From Chitinophaga sp. XS-30 (lineage in GTDB: Bacteria; Bacteroidota; Bacteroidia; Chitinophagales; Chitinophagaceae): a DNA stretch of 64,000 nt. This document shows positions 27,672 through 36,046 of the stretch, piece after piece. Where the stretch lies: contig NZ_CP043006.1 in assembly GCF_008086345.1 (NCBI RefSeq), forward strand, positions 4,648,032-4,712,031. Reading direction: 5' to 3'. Position 1 is the first letter of the stretch, and each line of letters opens with the position of its first letter. The position numbers were made by a program, and so were the translations under genes. Under the pieces are notes generated by a model, which was not told where the DNA came from, made no database searches, and saw only the letters and a program-made list of their open reading frames with translations.

Positions 27672-28829
27672 CTATTCGGCCCAGCTCATCACATACTGCT
27701 CATCTTCGATGCCCAGGGCCGCCTGGGTGATCTGCAGCGGGTGGAAGGTGTCTACCATCACGGCCAGTTCCTTTGTTTCCTTTGCGCCAAGACTTTTTTC
27801 CACGGCTCCCGGATGAGGGCCATGCGGAATACCCGCGGGATGCAGGGTGATCATGCCCCGGGTCACATGCTTGCGGCTCATGAAATCCCCATCCACATAA
27901 TATAACACTTCATCGCTGTCTATGTTGCTGTGATTATAAGGTGCCGGTACAGCCTGCGGATGATAATCAAAAAGGCGCGGGCAGAAAGAGCAGATCACGA
28001 AGTTGTTGCCCTCGAAGGTCTGGTGTACCGGCGGGGGCTGATGCACGCGGCCGGTGATCGGCTCAAAATCGTGAATGGACAGGGCATACGGATATTCACA
28101 TCCATCCCAGCCCACAACATCAAAGGGATGATGGCCGTAGTGAATGGGGTACATGACCCCTTTCTTTTTGATCAGTATGATGTAGTCACCCGCCTGGTCA
28201 ATTGTTTCCAGATGCTGCGGCTGCCGGATATCCCGCTCGCAGAAGGGCGAATTTTCCAGCAGCTGGCCATACCGGCTGAGGTAACGCTTGGGGAAACGGA
28301 CCGGACTGAACGATTCCACGATAAAAAGCCGGTTGTTCTCCCCGGAAAACTCCAGCTGATAAATGGTACCCCGCGGAATCACCACATAATCCCCATAGCC
28401 GAATTCCAGCCGTCCGTATGGCGTACGGAGTACTCCACTGCCTTCATGAATGAACAGTACTTCATCAGCGTCCGCATTCTTGTAGAAATAATCTGTAGTG
28501 CTCCGCGCAGGCGCCGCCAGTGAAATATGGCAATCGCTGTTCACCAGGATGGCCTTGCGGCTTTTGAGATAATCACTTTCCGGCTGAATACTGAAGCCCT
28601 GGAAGCTGCGGTGTTTCAGCATTTTCTCTTCAGCCACCTGCGGCGCTACACTATAAGGCTCGTCTACTTTTACGATCTCCGTGGGCGGGTGGCAATGATA
28701 TAATAATGAATAGTTCGATGAAAAACCTTCCGTGGAAAACAACTGCTCGGAGTACAGCTTGCCATCCGGCCTGCGGAACTGCGTGTGCCGTTTATGGGGG
28801 ATCTGCCCGAGCGTATGATAGTGTGGCAT
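27672..28829 (-). CDS. hmgA: Homogentisate 1,2-dioxygenase
   Basis: This 385-residue cupin-type dioxygenase opens the ring of homogentisate to maleylacetoacetate. It matches the shorter bacterial form: HTLGQIPHKRHTQFRRPDGK at the N-terminus, a cupin core (GDYVVIPRGTIYQLE), and a C-terminal iron-site region with NHSNIDSDEVLYYVDGDF, HPAGIPHGPHP and MVDTFHPL. It heads the cluster with the aldo/keto reductase and hpd. Later pathway genes (maleylacetoacetate isomerase, fumarylacetoacetase) are not in the window. Confidence 0.93.
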   Translation of the reverse strand: MPHYHTLGQIPHKRHTQFRRPDGKLYSEQLFSTEGFSSNYSLLYHCHPPTEIVKVDEPYSVAPQVAEEKMLKHRSFQGFSIQPESDYLKSRKAILVNSDCHISLAAPARSTTDYFYKNADADEVLFIHEGSGVLRTPYGRLEFGYGDYVVIPRGTIYQLEFSGENNRLFIVESFSPVRFPKRYLSRYGQLLENSPFCERDIRQPQHLETIDQAGDYIILIKKKGVMYPIHYGHHPFDVVGWDGCEYPYALSIHDFEPITGRVHQPPPVHQTFEGNNFVICSFCPRLFDYHPQAVPAPYNHSNIDSDEVLYYVDGDFMSRKHVTRGMITLHPAGIPHGPHPGAVEKSLGAKETKELAVMVDTFHPLQITQAALGIEDEQYVMSWAE

Positions 28830-28939
28830 AAAAAGTAAATTATAATAAACAATACCAGCCCTGAAAAACAGGCATGGGCATGCAGATGATTACTGTACTA
28901 ATTTACGGATAAGCCGGCGGTTGACCGGCAGAAGAAGTG

Positions 28940-29020
28940 TTAAACCGCTGAATCCATGGCGAGGGTGGCCATGAGGAAACAGTAGTTGAGCTGATGCTTG
29001 TATGTTGGTAACGAATACAT
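28940..29020 (-). CDS. Possible 26-residue leader ORF upstream of hmgA
   Basis: ATG 29020 opens a 26-codon frame (start MYSLPTYKHQLNYCF) with three Tyr and one Phe codons, 110 bases upstream of hmgA and in the same direction. A GCCGG/CCGGC hairpin (7-base loop) follows shortly after its stop codon. A promoter-like TAATTTTA lies just upstream of the ATG. A Tyr-sensing leader peptide is conceivable for a tyrosine-catabolic cluster, but chance cannot be excluded. Confidence 0.3.
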   Translation of the reverse strand: MYSLPTYKHQLNYCFLMATLAMDSAV

Positions 29021-29123
29021 GATCGTAACCTAAAATTACGGTTATTTTCCAATTGTAAAGGAAAAGTTTTCACTGAACGCTTTTAGCGCTCTTTTAGATT
29101 TTTTCTAAATTTTGACAATACCG

Positions 29124-29155
29124 TTTGTATTTTCATTTTAAATTGCGCACCTTTG
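29124..29155 (+). promoter_or_regulatory. Putative Bacteroidota-type promoter of the thr operon
   Basis: TTTG at 29124-29127 and CACCTTTG at 29148-29155 fit the TTTG/TAnnTTTG promoter type with a 20-base spacer and one mismatch. It would start transcription just before the threonine leader. Confidence 0.5.
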
Positions 29156-29179
29156 TAATGCAAAAGTCATAAAATAATA

Positions 29180-29290
29180 GTGCATTTATTCAGCTCACAT
29201 ATAATCCGTATAACTGAACTCTTCCCCGGAGTGCAGGGCACTATTATTACCACAACCACCACAACCCCATCGCGGGGTTAATTTTCACAT
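29180..29290 (+). promoter_or_regulatory. Threonine attenuator (leader peptide plus terminator hairpin)
   Basis: One short frame ends with Ile-Ile followed by six Thr codons in a row (29249-29266; peptide IITTTTTTPSRG) and a TAA at 29279-29281. The Thr codons run straight into a hairpin AACCCC-ATCGC-GGGGTT (29263-29279) followed by AATTTT. A ribosome stalled on the Thr codons would cover the 5' arm of the terminator, so transcription would continue when charged Thr-tRNA is low. There is no in-frame ATG; GTG at 29180 (33 residues) or 29231 (16 residues) would start the peptide. The other two frames do not stop at the hairpin. It lies 84 bases ahead of thrA. Confidence 0.75.
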
Positions 29291-29364
29291 ATCGTCCACC
29301 GACCAGTTACTGGTACACCTTCAGGCAGGCTTTGCCTAATTTCCTTATTAACATTCTTTCTTAC

Positions 29365-31806
29365 ATGCAGGTTTTAAAATTCGGCGGTACTTCAGTTGGC
29401 AGTACCAAGGCCATAGAACAGGTTTGCAGCATCGTAGCATCCTATAAACGAAAAGGCCGGATGGCGGTCGTGGTATCCGCCATGAGCGGCATTACCGACA
29501 AGCTTATCGCCGCCGGGCAGCAGGCCGGGCAGGGGCAGGAACAATACCGGACGATATTGCAGGACATCGAGAACAAACACCTGGACACGATCCGGGGACT
29601 TTTCCCCATCGCCATACAAAGCAGCCTGCTCAGCCAGGTAAAGAAGCAGCTCAACCAACTGGAATCCTTATGCGACGGCATTTTTCAGGTCGGGGAACTT
29701 AGCGCCCGCTCGCTGGACAAGCTCATGAGCTTCGGGGAACTGCTCTCTTCCTGGATAGTAGCGGAGAAACTGAAACATATGGGGCTTGCCGCCAGCTGGA
29801 AAGACAGCCGCGAACTGATCTCCACCGATGCCCAGTTCGGACATGCTCTCGTGGATTTTGATGTCACCGAGCATCAGATCACCAGCTATTTCCAGCACCA
29901 GCCCTTCGAATACGTGGTATTGCCCGGCTTCATCGCTTCCAGCATCAGCAGGGAAACCACCACCCTCGGCCGGGGCGGTTCCGACTATACCGCCGCCATC
30001 GTTGCAGCGGCCATGGACGCCAATGTGCTGGAAATATGGACGGACGTAAGCGGTATGATGACCGCAGATCCCCGCCTCGTGCCGCAGGCCATCGCCATCC
30101 CGCGGATCTCTTACGAAGAAGCCATGGAATTGTCCCACTTCGGCGCCAAGGTCATCTACCCCCCTACCATTCAGCCCGTCATGAACCGCCGCATCCCTAT
30201 CTGGATAAAGAACACCTTTGCGCCGGATGACTACGGCACACTGATCCAGGACAATGGTGAAAAACCCTTCCCGGTGACCGGTATTTCCGGCATCCAGAAA
30301 ATTGCCCTGCTTACGCTGGAAGGAAGCGGCATGGTAGGCATCCCGGGCTTCTCCAAGCGCCTGTTCGACGCACTGCTGCGGGAAAAGATCAATGTGATCC
30401 TCATTACGCAAAGCTCTTCGGAACATTCCATCACCGCCGGCATACATGAAAGCGACATGCTCAGGGCCAAGGCCGCAATAGACAGCGAATTTGCTCAGGA
30501 AATATATGACAAGCGCATCGAACCGCTGCTGGTGGAAAAAGACCTCGCCATCGTGGCCGTAGTGGGCGATAATATGAAGAACCACCATGGCATGAGCGGC
30601 AAGCTCTTCGGCGCACTGGGGCGCAATGCCATCAATGTAAGGGCCATCGCACAAGGGTCTACCGAAAAGAACATCTCCACCGTGATCAATAAAGCCGATG
30701 TAAAAAAGGCGCTGAACGTGATCCATGAAGTTTTCTTTGAATCGGAGACCAAACAGGTGAATGTTTTTATAGCCGGTACTGGCAACGTAGGCAGCAAACT
30801 GCTGGAACAACTGCAGGCGCAACAAAGCTACCTGCAGGAAGAACTGGGCCTGCAGGTCCGCATCATGGGCATAGCCAACAGCCGGAAGATGCGCTTCTCG
30901 GACACCGGCATTCATCTCGGCAGCTGGAAGGCAGACCTGGAAGCCGGCCATGAAATGGATCTCCGCCAGTTCGCGCAGCGGGTAAGGGATATGAACCTGC
31001 GGAACAGCGTATTCGTAGACAATACCGCCAGCGATGAGGTTGCAGGGCTGTACAGTACCTTCCTGCAGCATGGCATTTCCGTGGTCACCTGTAACAAGAT
31101 CGCCTGTTCCGCCGCATATGCGAATTACAAGCAGCTGAAAGACCTTGCCCGCAAGTTCAACGTCTCTTTCCTCTTTGAGACCAATGTAGGCGCAGGGCTA
31201 CCGGTGATCAACACCCTGAATGACCTGGTGCGCAGCGGCGACCGGATCAACACCATAGAAGCAGTGCTGAGCGGCAGCCTCAACTTCGTGTTCAACAATT
31301 TCGTGAACGGCGCCAATTTCCGCAAGGTGGTAAAAGCGGCGCAGGACGAAGGATACACGGAACCGGACCCGCGCATCGACCTGAGCGGAAAGGATGTTAT
31401 GCGCAAGATCCTTATCCTGGCCAGAGAGAGCGGGGCCGTACTGGAAATGGAAGATATCGTCAATCACTCCTTTCTGCCGGAAGAAGCCCTGCACGCGAAA
31501 GATGTAGCCGCTTTTTATGATCAGCTGGATGTGCATGCCGCACATTTTCAGGGGCTGCTGCAGGGAGCGGCGGATAAAGGAGAACGGCTGAAGTTCGTAG
31601 CGAGTTACCATAACGGCGAAGCTTCTGTTGGCCTCCAGTCCGTAGGCCCGGAGCATCCTTTTTACCAGCTGGAAGGGAAAGACAACATCGTATTATTCAC
31701 AACCAACCGTTACGCGGAGCAGCCGCTGATCGTGAAAGGTGCCGGCGCAGGCGCGGATGTAACGGCATCGGGCATATTTGCAGATATTATCAGGACCGTT
31801 CGATAA
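29365..31806 (+). CDS. thrA: Bifunctional aspartokinase / homoserine dehydrogenase I
   Basis: This 813-residue fused enzyme catalyses the first and third steps of threonine synthesis. The aspartokinase domain starts at once (MQVLKFGGTSVGS) and includes TTLGRGGSDYTAA; two ACT-type regulatory segments follow (about residues 315-460), then the homoserine dehydrogenase with VFIAGTGNVGSKLLEQL and the lysine-containing catalytic region (GYTEPDPRIDLSGKDVMRK). The ATG at 29365 is used; an in-frame TTG at 29332 would only add 11 residues. It is the first gene of thrABC and lies behind a threonine attenuator. Feedback inhibition by threonine is expected from the ACT domains. Confidence 0.96.
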   Translation: MQVLKFGGTSVGSTKAIEQVCSIVASYKRKGRMAVVVSAMSGITDKLIAAGQQAGQGQEQYRTILQDIENKHLDTIRGLFPIAIQSSLLSQVKKQLNQLESLCDGIFQVGELSARSLDKLMSFGELLSSWIVAEKLKHMGLAASWKDSRELISTDAQFGHALVDFDVTEHQITSYFQHQPFEYVVLPGFIASSISRETTTLGRGGSDYTAAIVAAAMDANVLEIWTDVSGMMTADPRLVPQAIAIPRISYEEAMELSHFGAKVIYPPTIQPVMNRRIPIWIKNTFAPDDYGTLIQDNGEKPFPVTGISGIQKIALLTLEGSGMVGIPGFSKRLFDALLREKINVILITQSSSEHSITAGIHESDMLRAKAAIDSEFAQEIYDKRIEPLLVEKDLAIVAVVGDNMKNHHGMSGKLFGALGRNAINVRAIAQGSTEKNISTVINKADVKKALNVIHEVFFESETKQVNVFIAGTGNVGSKLLEQLQAQQSYLQEELGLQVRIMGIANSRKMRFSDTGIHLGSWKADLEAGHEMDLRQFAQRVRDMNLRNSVFVDNTASDEVAGLYSTFLQHGISVVTCNKIACSAAYANYKQLKDLARKFNVSFLFETNVGAGLPVINTLNDLVRSGDRINTIEAVLSGSLNFVFNNFVNGANFRKVVKAAQDEGYTEPDPRIDLSGKDVMRKILILARESGAVLEMEDIVNHSFLPEEALHAKDVAAFYDQLDVHAAHFQGLLQGAADKGERLKFVASYHNGEASVGLQSVGPEHPFYQLEGKDNIVLFTTNRYAEQPLIVKGAGAGADVTASGIFADIIRTVR

Positions 31807-31814
31807 AAAAATAT

Positions 31815-32756
31815 ATGAGCAAGCAGAATTTATCCTCCGTAAAAGTATTCGCCCCCGCCACGGTCGCCAATGTAGCCTGCGGTTTCGATGTTATCGGCCT
31901 GGCGCTGGACAGCACCGGCGATGAGATGGAGATCCGGATCAGCGACAAACCCGGCGTGCACATCGTTGCCATTGAAGGCGCAGACCTACCGCTCGAAGCC
32001 TCGCAGAATGTTGCCGGTGTGGCCCTGCAGGCTATGCTGCAGGAATACGGGCAACCGGAACTGGGCTTTGACGTTGCTATCCGGAAGCTGATACAACCGG
32101 GCAGCGGCATCGGTTCCAGCGCAGCCAGCGCCGCAGGCGCGGTAGCAGGAGCCAATATATTACTGAACGGGCACTTCCCCCCCGAATCCCTCATACGCTT
32201 TGCCATGGAAGGCGAACGCCTGGCCTGCGGCACTCCGCATGCCGACAATGTTGCACCCGCCATCATGGGCGGCTTCACGCTGGTGAGAAGCTATCAACCC
32301 CTGGATGTGATAAAGCTTCACACCCCGGCGGACCTCTGGGTAACCGTCATCCATCCGCAGATAGAAGTGAAGACGGCAGACGCCCGTGGTATCCTCAAGC
32401 AACAGGTCCAGCTCCGCGATGCCATCCGTCAATGGGGCAATGTGGGCGCGTTGGTGGCCGGTCTTTACCGTGAGGACTACGGGCTGATCAGCCGTTCGCT
32501 GGAAGATGTGATCATTGAGCCCATCCGTTCCATCCTCATTCCCGCCTTCCATGATCTGAAGCTGCGATGCAAGGAGGCCGGCGCCCTCGGCGGTGGTATT
32601 TCCGGCAGCGGGCCTTCCGTTTTCATGCTCAGCAAGGGCGAAGATAACGCCCGTGCCGTGGCCGAAATGATGGAAACGATCTACGCCCCGCTTGGGGTAG
32701 CCTACAAGATACACGTCAGCCGCATCAGCACCACCGGCGTACGCGTGATAGATTGA
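31815..32756 (+). CDS. thrB: Homoserine kinase
   Basis: This 313-residue GHMP-family kinase makes O-phosphohomoserine. Motif 1 is VKVFAPATVANVACGFD, the ATP-binding motif 2 is PGSGIGSSAASAAGAVAGAN and motif 3 is GGGISGSGPSVF. It starts 8 bases after thrA and is followed by thrC at 36 bases, giving the order thrABC. Confidence 0.96.
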   Translation: MSKQNLSSVKVFAPATVANVACGFDVIGLALDSTGDEMEIRISDKPGVHIVAIEGADLPLEASQNVAGVALQAMLQEYGQPELGFDVAIRKLIQPGSGIGSSAASAAGAVAGANILLNGHFPPESLIRFAMEGERLACGTPHADNVAPAIMGGFTLVRSYQPLDVIKLHTPADLWVTVIHPQIEVKTADARGILKQQVQLRDAIRQWGNVGALVAGLYREDYGLISRSLEDVIIEPIRSILIPAFHDLKLRCKEAGALGGGISGSGPSVFMLSKGEDNARAVAEMMETIYAPLGVAYKIHVSRISTTGVRVID

Positions 32757-32792
32757 GTTGGTATAATCAATTAAATTTTACTTTATTTACAC

Positions 32793-34091
32793 ATGCAGTA
32801 TTATAGCTTACAGAATCATCAGCACAGCGTTTCCTTCCGGGAAGCCGTAATACAGGGACTTGCGCCGGACAAGGGATTATATTTCCCTGCCGCGATACCG
32901 AAACTGGAAAAGAACTTCCGGGAGAGACTGGACGAGCATGACCCGCTGAATATTGCCCGTGCCGTTATACAACCGTTCATCGGGGATGACATCCCTGAAC
33001 AGGAACTTAAAAAGATCATCGCCGCAACGCTTACTTTTCCTTTCCCGCTACACCCTGTGGAGGAGAACGTGTATGCGCTGGAGTTATTCCATGGCCCTAC
33101 GATGGCCTTCAAGGACGTGGGCGCGCATTTCATGGCAGGTTGCCTCGGGTATTTCCGCAGGCATGAGGACAAGCCCGTCACCGTACTGGTAGCCACTTCC
33201 GGCGATACCGGCGGCGCCGTGGCACATGGTTTTTACAATGTGCCGGGCGTGGAGGTGGTCATCCTCTACCCTTCAGGCAAGGTCAGCGAACTGCAGGAGA
33301 AGCAGCTCACCACCCTGGGAGGCAATATCACCGCGCTGGAGATCAGCGGAACGTTCGACGACTGTCAGCGTATGGTAAAGGACGCTTTCCTGGATGAAGC
33401 GCTGCAGGCCCGCCGCCCGCTAACCTCCGCCAATTCCATTAACGTAGCCAGATGGCTGCCGCAAATGTTCTATTACATTTTCGCCTACCGCGAGAGCAAG
33501 CAATGGAAAAAAGAAACCGTTATATCCGTGCCGAGCGGCAACTTCGGCAATATCTGCGCAGGCATGATGGCCGCTGCCATGGGGTTGCCTATTCATCATT
33601 TTATTGCCGCTACCAATGTCAATGATACGGTGCCGAGATATCTCGAGAATGGCGCCTATGAGCCCAACCCCGCCGTAGCCACCATTTCCAATGCCATGGA
33701 TGTGGCAGACCCCAGCAACTTTGCGCGCATCCTGCAGATGTTCGCGCAGAACGAACGCGCCCTGAAAGCAAGTCTTACAGCTTATCGTTTTACCGATGAA
33801 GAGACCGTTGCCGCCATGGAAAAAGTGTACAAGGAACATCAGTATCTGATGGACCCTCACGGCGCCGTAGGTTACCTGGGCCTGAAAAAGTATATGCAGC
33901 GCCATCCCGGCCACACTGGCATTTTCCTGGAAACAGCGCACCCTTCAAAATTCCTTAACACAATGCCCGAAAGCCTGCAAAGCCAGGTGAGCATACCGGA
34001 GCAGGTGCAGGAACTTTCAGGCAGACAAAAGGTCTCCGTAAAAATGGAGGCGGATTACGAGCAGCTGAAAGAATGGCTGATGCAATCCTGA
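32793..34091 (+). CDS. thrC: Threonine synthase
   Basis: This 432-residue PLP enzyme converts O-phosphohomoserine to threonine. The PLP lysine is in HGPTMAFKDVGAHFM, and the phosphate-binding and substrate motifs TSGDTGGAVAHGF, SANSINVARWLPQ and VPSGNFGNICAG are present. Its length and N-terminal MQYYSLQNHQHSVSF agree with the E. coli-type (subgroup 2) enzyme. It completes the thr operon. Confidence 0.96.
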   Translation: MQYYSLQNHQHSVSFREAVIQGLAPDKGLYFPAAIPKLEKNFRERLDEHDPLNIARAVIQPFIGDDIPEQELKKIIAATLTFPFPLHPVEENVYALELFHGPTMAFKDVGAHFMAGCLGYFRRHEDKPVTVLVATSGDTGGAVAHGFYNVPGVEVVILYPSGKVSELQEKQLTTLGGNITALEISGTFDDCQRMVKDAFLDEALQARRPLTSANSINVARWLPQMFYYIFAYRESKQWKKETVISVPSGNFGNICAGMMAAAMGLPIHHFIAATNVNDTVPRYLENGAYEPNPAVATISNAMDVADPSNFARILQMFAQNERALKASLTAYRFTDEETVAAMEKVYKEHQYLMDPHGAVGYLGLKKYMQRHPGHTGIFLETAHPSKFLNTMPESLQSQVSIPEQVQELSGRQKVSVKMEADYEQLKEWLMQS

Positions 34092-34134
34092 TCCGCTGTT
34101 TTGACATACAGGATTTCTTCCATAAGTTTGGCGA

Positions 34135-34947
34135 ATGAAATTATGGCGTTCCAGTTTGCTGATATTCCTGGCCGCATGCCAGGCACCTCCGGAGGAAAAT
34201 ACCCATACCCTGTATCCGGATTCCGGGGGGCCCTCCGTAGCGGATATGCGTGCCGCGCTCCGCGAGCGGCCGCAGGATGCAGAAATACGTATGCAGCTTG
34301 CCAACGCGCTCATTGAAAACGGACAGTATGCTGCGGCGGATAGCCAGGCGATCTATTTCGCAAAAGATTCCGGTACGCTGGACAAAGCTTTTTATATCAA
34401 AGCGCTCATTGCTTTGAACGGGGATGATACGACCGCCACGATCGCCCATCTCAGCCGGGCAATTGAACAGGCCGGCAACCGCAGTGAATATGAAGCCGTG
34501 ATGCTGAATGCGGAGCTGCTGATGGCCCGCAGGCAGGCCCGGGAAGCCGCAGCCTACTTTCTGCTGGCCCAGAAACTCGACTCTGCTTCCGCGGAAGCCC
34601 GGTACGGCCTGGGGCTGGCGCAGGAAAAACTGATGGATCACCGCTCTGCCGCAGTCAGTTACCAGCTGGCTGTCGAACTGGACCCAGCCTACAGTCCCGC
34701 TTACCTGGCACTGGGCAGACTGGCGGAGTTGGAAAAAGACCTCCGCGAAGCCTGGCGGTATTATAACCTCGCCGCCAAAGCAGATCCTACGGATGCCGAA
34801 GCGTTCTTTCTCCGCGGCAAAACCTTCCTGCAGCTGGGCAACAAACCTGCCGGCATCGATGATCTCACCAAAGCGCTATCCTTCCGTAAAGATCATCCCG
34901 CAGCAAAAGCCCTGCTCGATTCTGTCAAGACCAGCAATTTTCAGTAG
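34135..34947 (+). CDS. TPR-repeat lipoprotein
   Basis: This 270-residue protein begins with a lipoprotein signal (SLLIFLAACQAPPEE). The mature part consists of about six tetratricopeptide repeats, for example AEARYGLGLAQEKLMDHRSA, SPAYLALGRLAELEKDLREA and AEAFFLRGKTFLQLGNKPA. It is probably an outer-membrane or periplasmic adaptor protein. It follows thrC by 43 bases on the same strand and precedes rpe by 36 bases. A specific partner cannot be named. Confidence 0.85.
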   Translation: MKLWRSSLLIFLAACQAPPEENTHTLYPDSGGPSVADMRAALRERPQDAEIRMQLANALIENGQYAAADSQAIYFAKDSGTLDKAFYIKALIALNGDDTTATIAHLSRAIEQAGNRSEYEAVMLNAELLMARRQAREAAAYFLLAQKLDSASAEARYGLGLAQEKLMDHRSAAVSYQLAVELDPAYSPAYLALGRLAELEKDLREAWRYYNLAAKADPTDAEAFFLRGKTFLQLGNKPAGIDDLTKALSFRKDHPAAKALLDSVKTSNFQ

Positions 34948-34983
34948 GTTTGCAGCTGTTCATCAAACCATCAGTACCGGAAC

Positions 34984-35634
34984 ATGAAAACACCGATTAT
35001 CGCCCCTTCCCTGCTTGCCGCCAACTTCCTCGAAATCGGGAAGGAGGTGGAAATGGTCAATAACAGCGAGGCCGACTGGCTTCACCTGGATGTGATGGAC
35101 GGGCGTTTTGTGCCGAACATCAGTTTCGGGCTGCCTGTTATCGCGCAGATCAGCAAAATTGCAAAGAAGGTCTGTGATGTACACCTGATGATCGAAGAAC
35201 CGGAAAAATATACGGAAGCTTTTCAGAAGGCCGGCGCGCAGATACTCACTGTGCATATAGAAGCCTGCGTGCATCTGCACCGCAACCTGCAGCAGATCAG
35301 GTCGCTCGGCATGAAAGCGGGCATTGCGGTGAACCCGCATACGTCCATTGGCTTGCTGGAAAATGTGATCAGGGATGCGGATGTGGTGCTGCTGATGAGC
35401 GTGAATCCCGGTTTTGGCGGGCAGCATTTTATTGAACAGACCTATACAAAAATCCGCACGCTGCGCGAACTGATAGACCGTACCGGCTCAAAAGCGCTGA
35501 TAGAGATAGACGGCGGCGTTACGCTGGACAATGCCCACGATATACTGTCCGCCGGTGCTGATGTACTGGTGGCAGGCAATACGGTGTTTGCCTCAAAAGA
35601 TCCGGTGGCAACCATCAGCGCGTTAAAGCAATAA
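34984..35634 (+). CDS. rpe: Ribulose-phosphate 3-epimerase
   Basis: This 216-residue TIM-barrel enzyme interconverts ribulose 5-phosphate and xylulose 5-phosphate in the pentose phosphate pathway. Signatures are PSLLAANFLEIGKEV, WLHLDVMDGRFVPNISFG (metal/catalytic Asp), LMSVNPGFGGQHFIEQ and IEIDGGVTLDNA. The length is normal. It ends 13 bases before the convergent response-regulator gene. Confidence 0.96.
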   Translation: MKTPIIAPSLLAANFLEIGKEVEMVNNSEADWLHLDVMDGRFVPNISFGLPVIAQISKIAKKVCDVHLMIEEPEKYTEAFQKAGAQILTVHIEACVHLHRNLQQIRSLGMKAGIAVNPHTSIGLLENVIRDADVVLLMSVNPGFGGQHFIEQTYTKIRTLRELIDRTGSKALIEIDGGVTLDNAHDILSAGADVLVAGNTVFASKDPVATISALKQ

Positions 35635-35647
35635 CAGCTTCCCCGGC

Positions 35648-36040
35648 TTACTTTGCCAGTTTCATGATCACATCGTTCGTCAGTGGCTTGGTGAGATACC
35701 CGGCCACAAAATCGAACTTGCCTACCCTTTCCTTGTCCGTATCATCGATCGATGAGGTCAGCACATACACCCTGATGGGTTTGCATAGCTGCGGGCGGAT
35801 CGGCGCAAAGGCCTCGAGGAATTCCCATCCGTCCATAACGGGCATGTTGAGGTCCAGCAGGATCACATCCGGCAAGGCAGTTTCATTCTCCGTATTGGCG
35901 CGAAGGTGTTCGAGCACGTCCTGTGCGTCGGAGAATTTTGTTACGTCATTAGAGATACTCAATCTGTCCAGCATGATCTTCGTGATCTGCTGGTGAATCG
36001 GATCGTCATCTACTATAAAGATCGAATGCAGCGGCTTCAT
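35648..36040 (-). CDS. Stand-alone response regulator receiver protein
   Basis: This 130-residue CheY-like protein has the acidic pocket FIVDDDPIHQQ, the phosphoacceptor Asp in VILLDLNMPVMDGWEF and the conserved Lys in GYLTKPLTND. There is no output domain. It follows a PAS histidine kinase by 6 bases on the same strand and is probably its partner or a phosphorelay intermediate. Confidence 0.92.
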   Translation of the reverse strand: MKPLHSIFIVDDDPIHQQITKIMLDRLSISNDVTKFSDAQDVLEHLRANTENETALPDVILLDLNMPVMDGWEFLEAFAPIRPQLCKPIRVYVLTSSIDDTDKERVGKFDFVAGYLTKPLTNDVIMKLAK

Positions 36041-36046
36041 AGTTAA

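Noticed and set aside
29668..31071. 467-codon frame opposite thrA
   Set aside because: Shadow of the thrA coding sequence, rich in His/Gly/Val; no start context or family.
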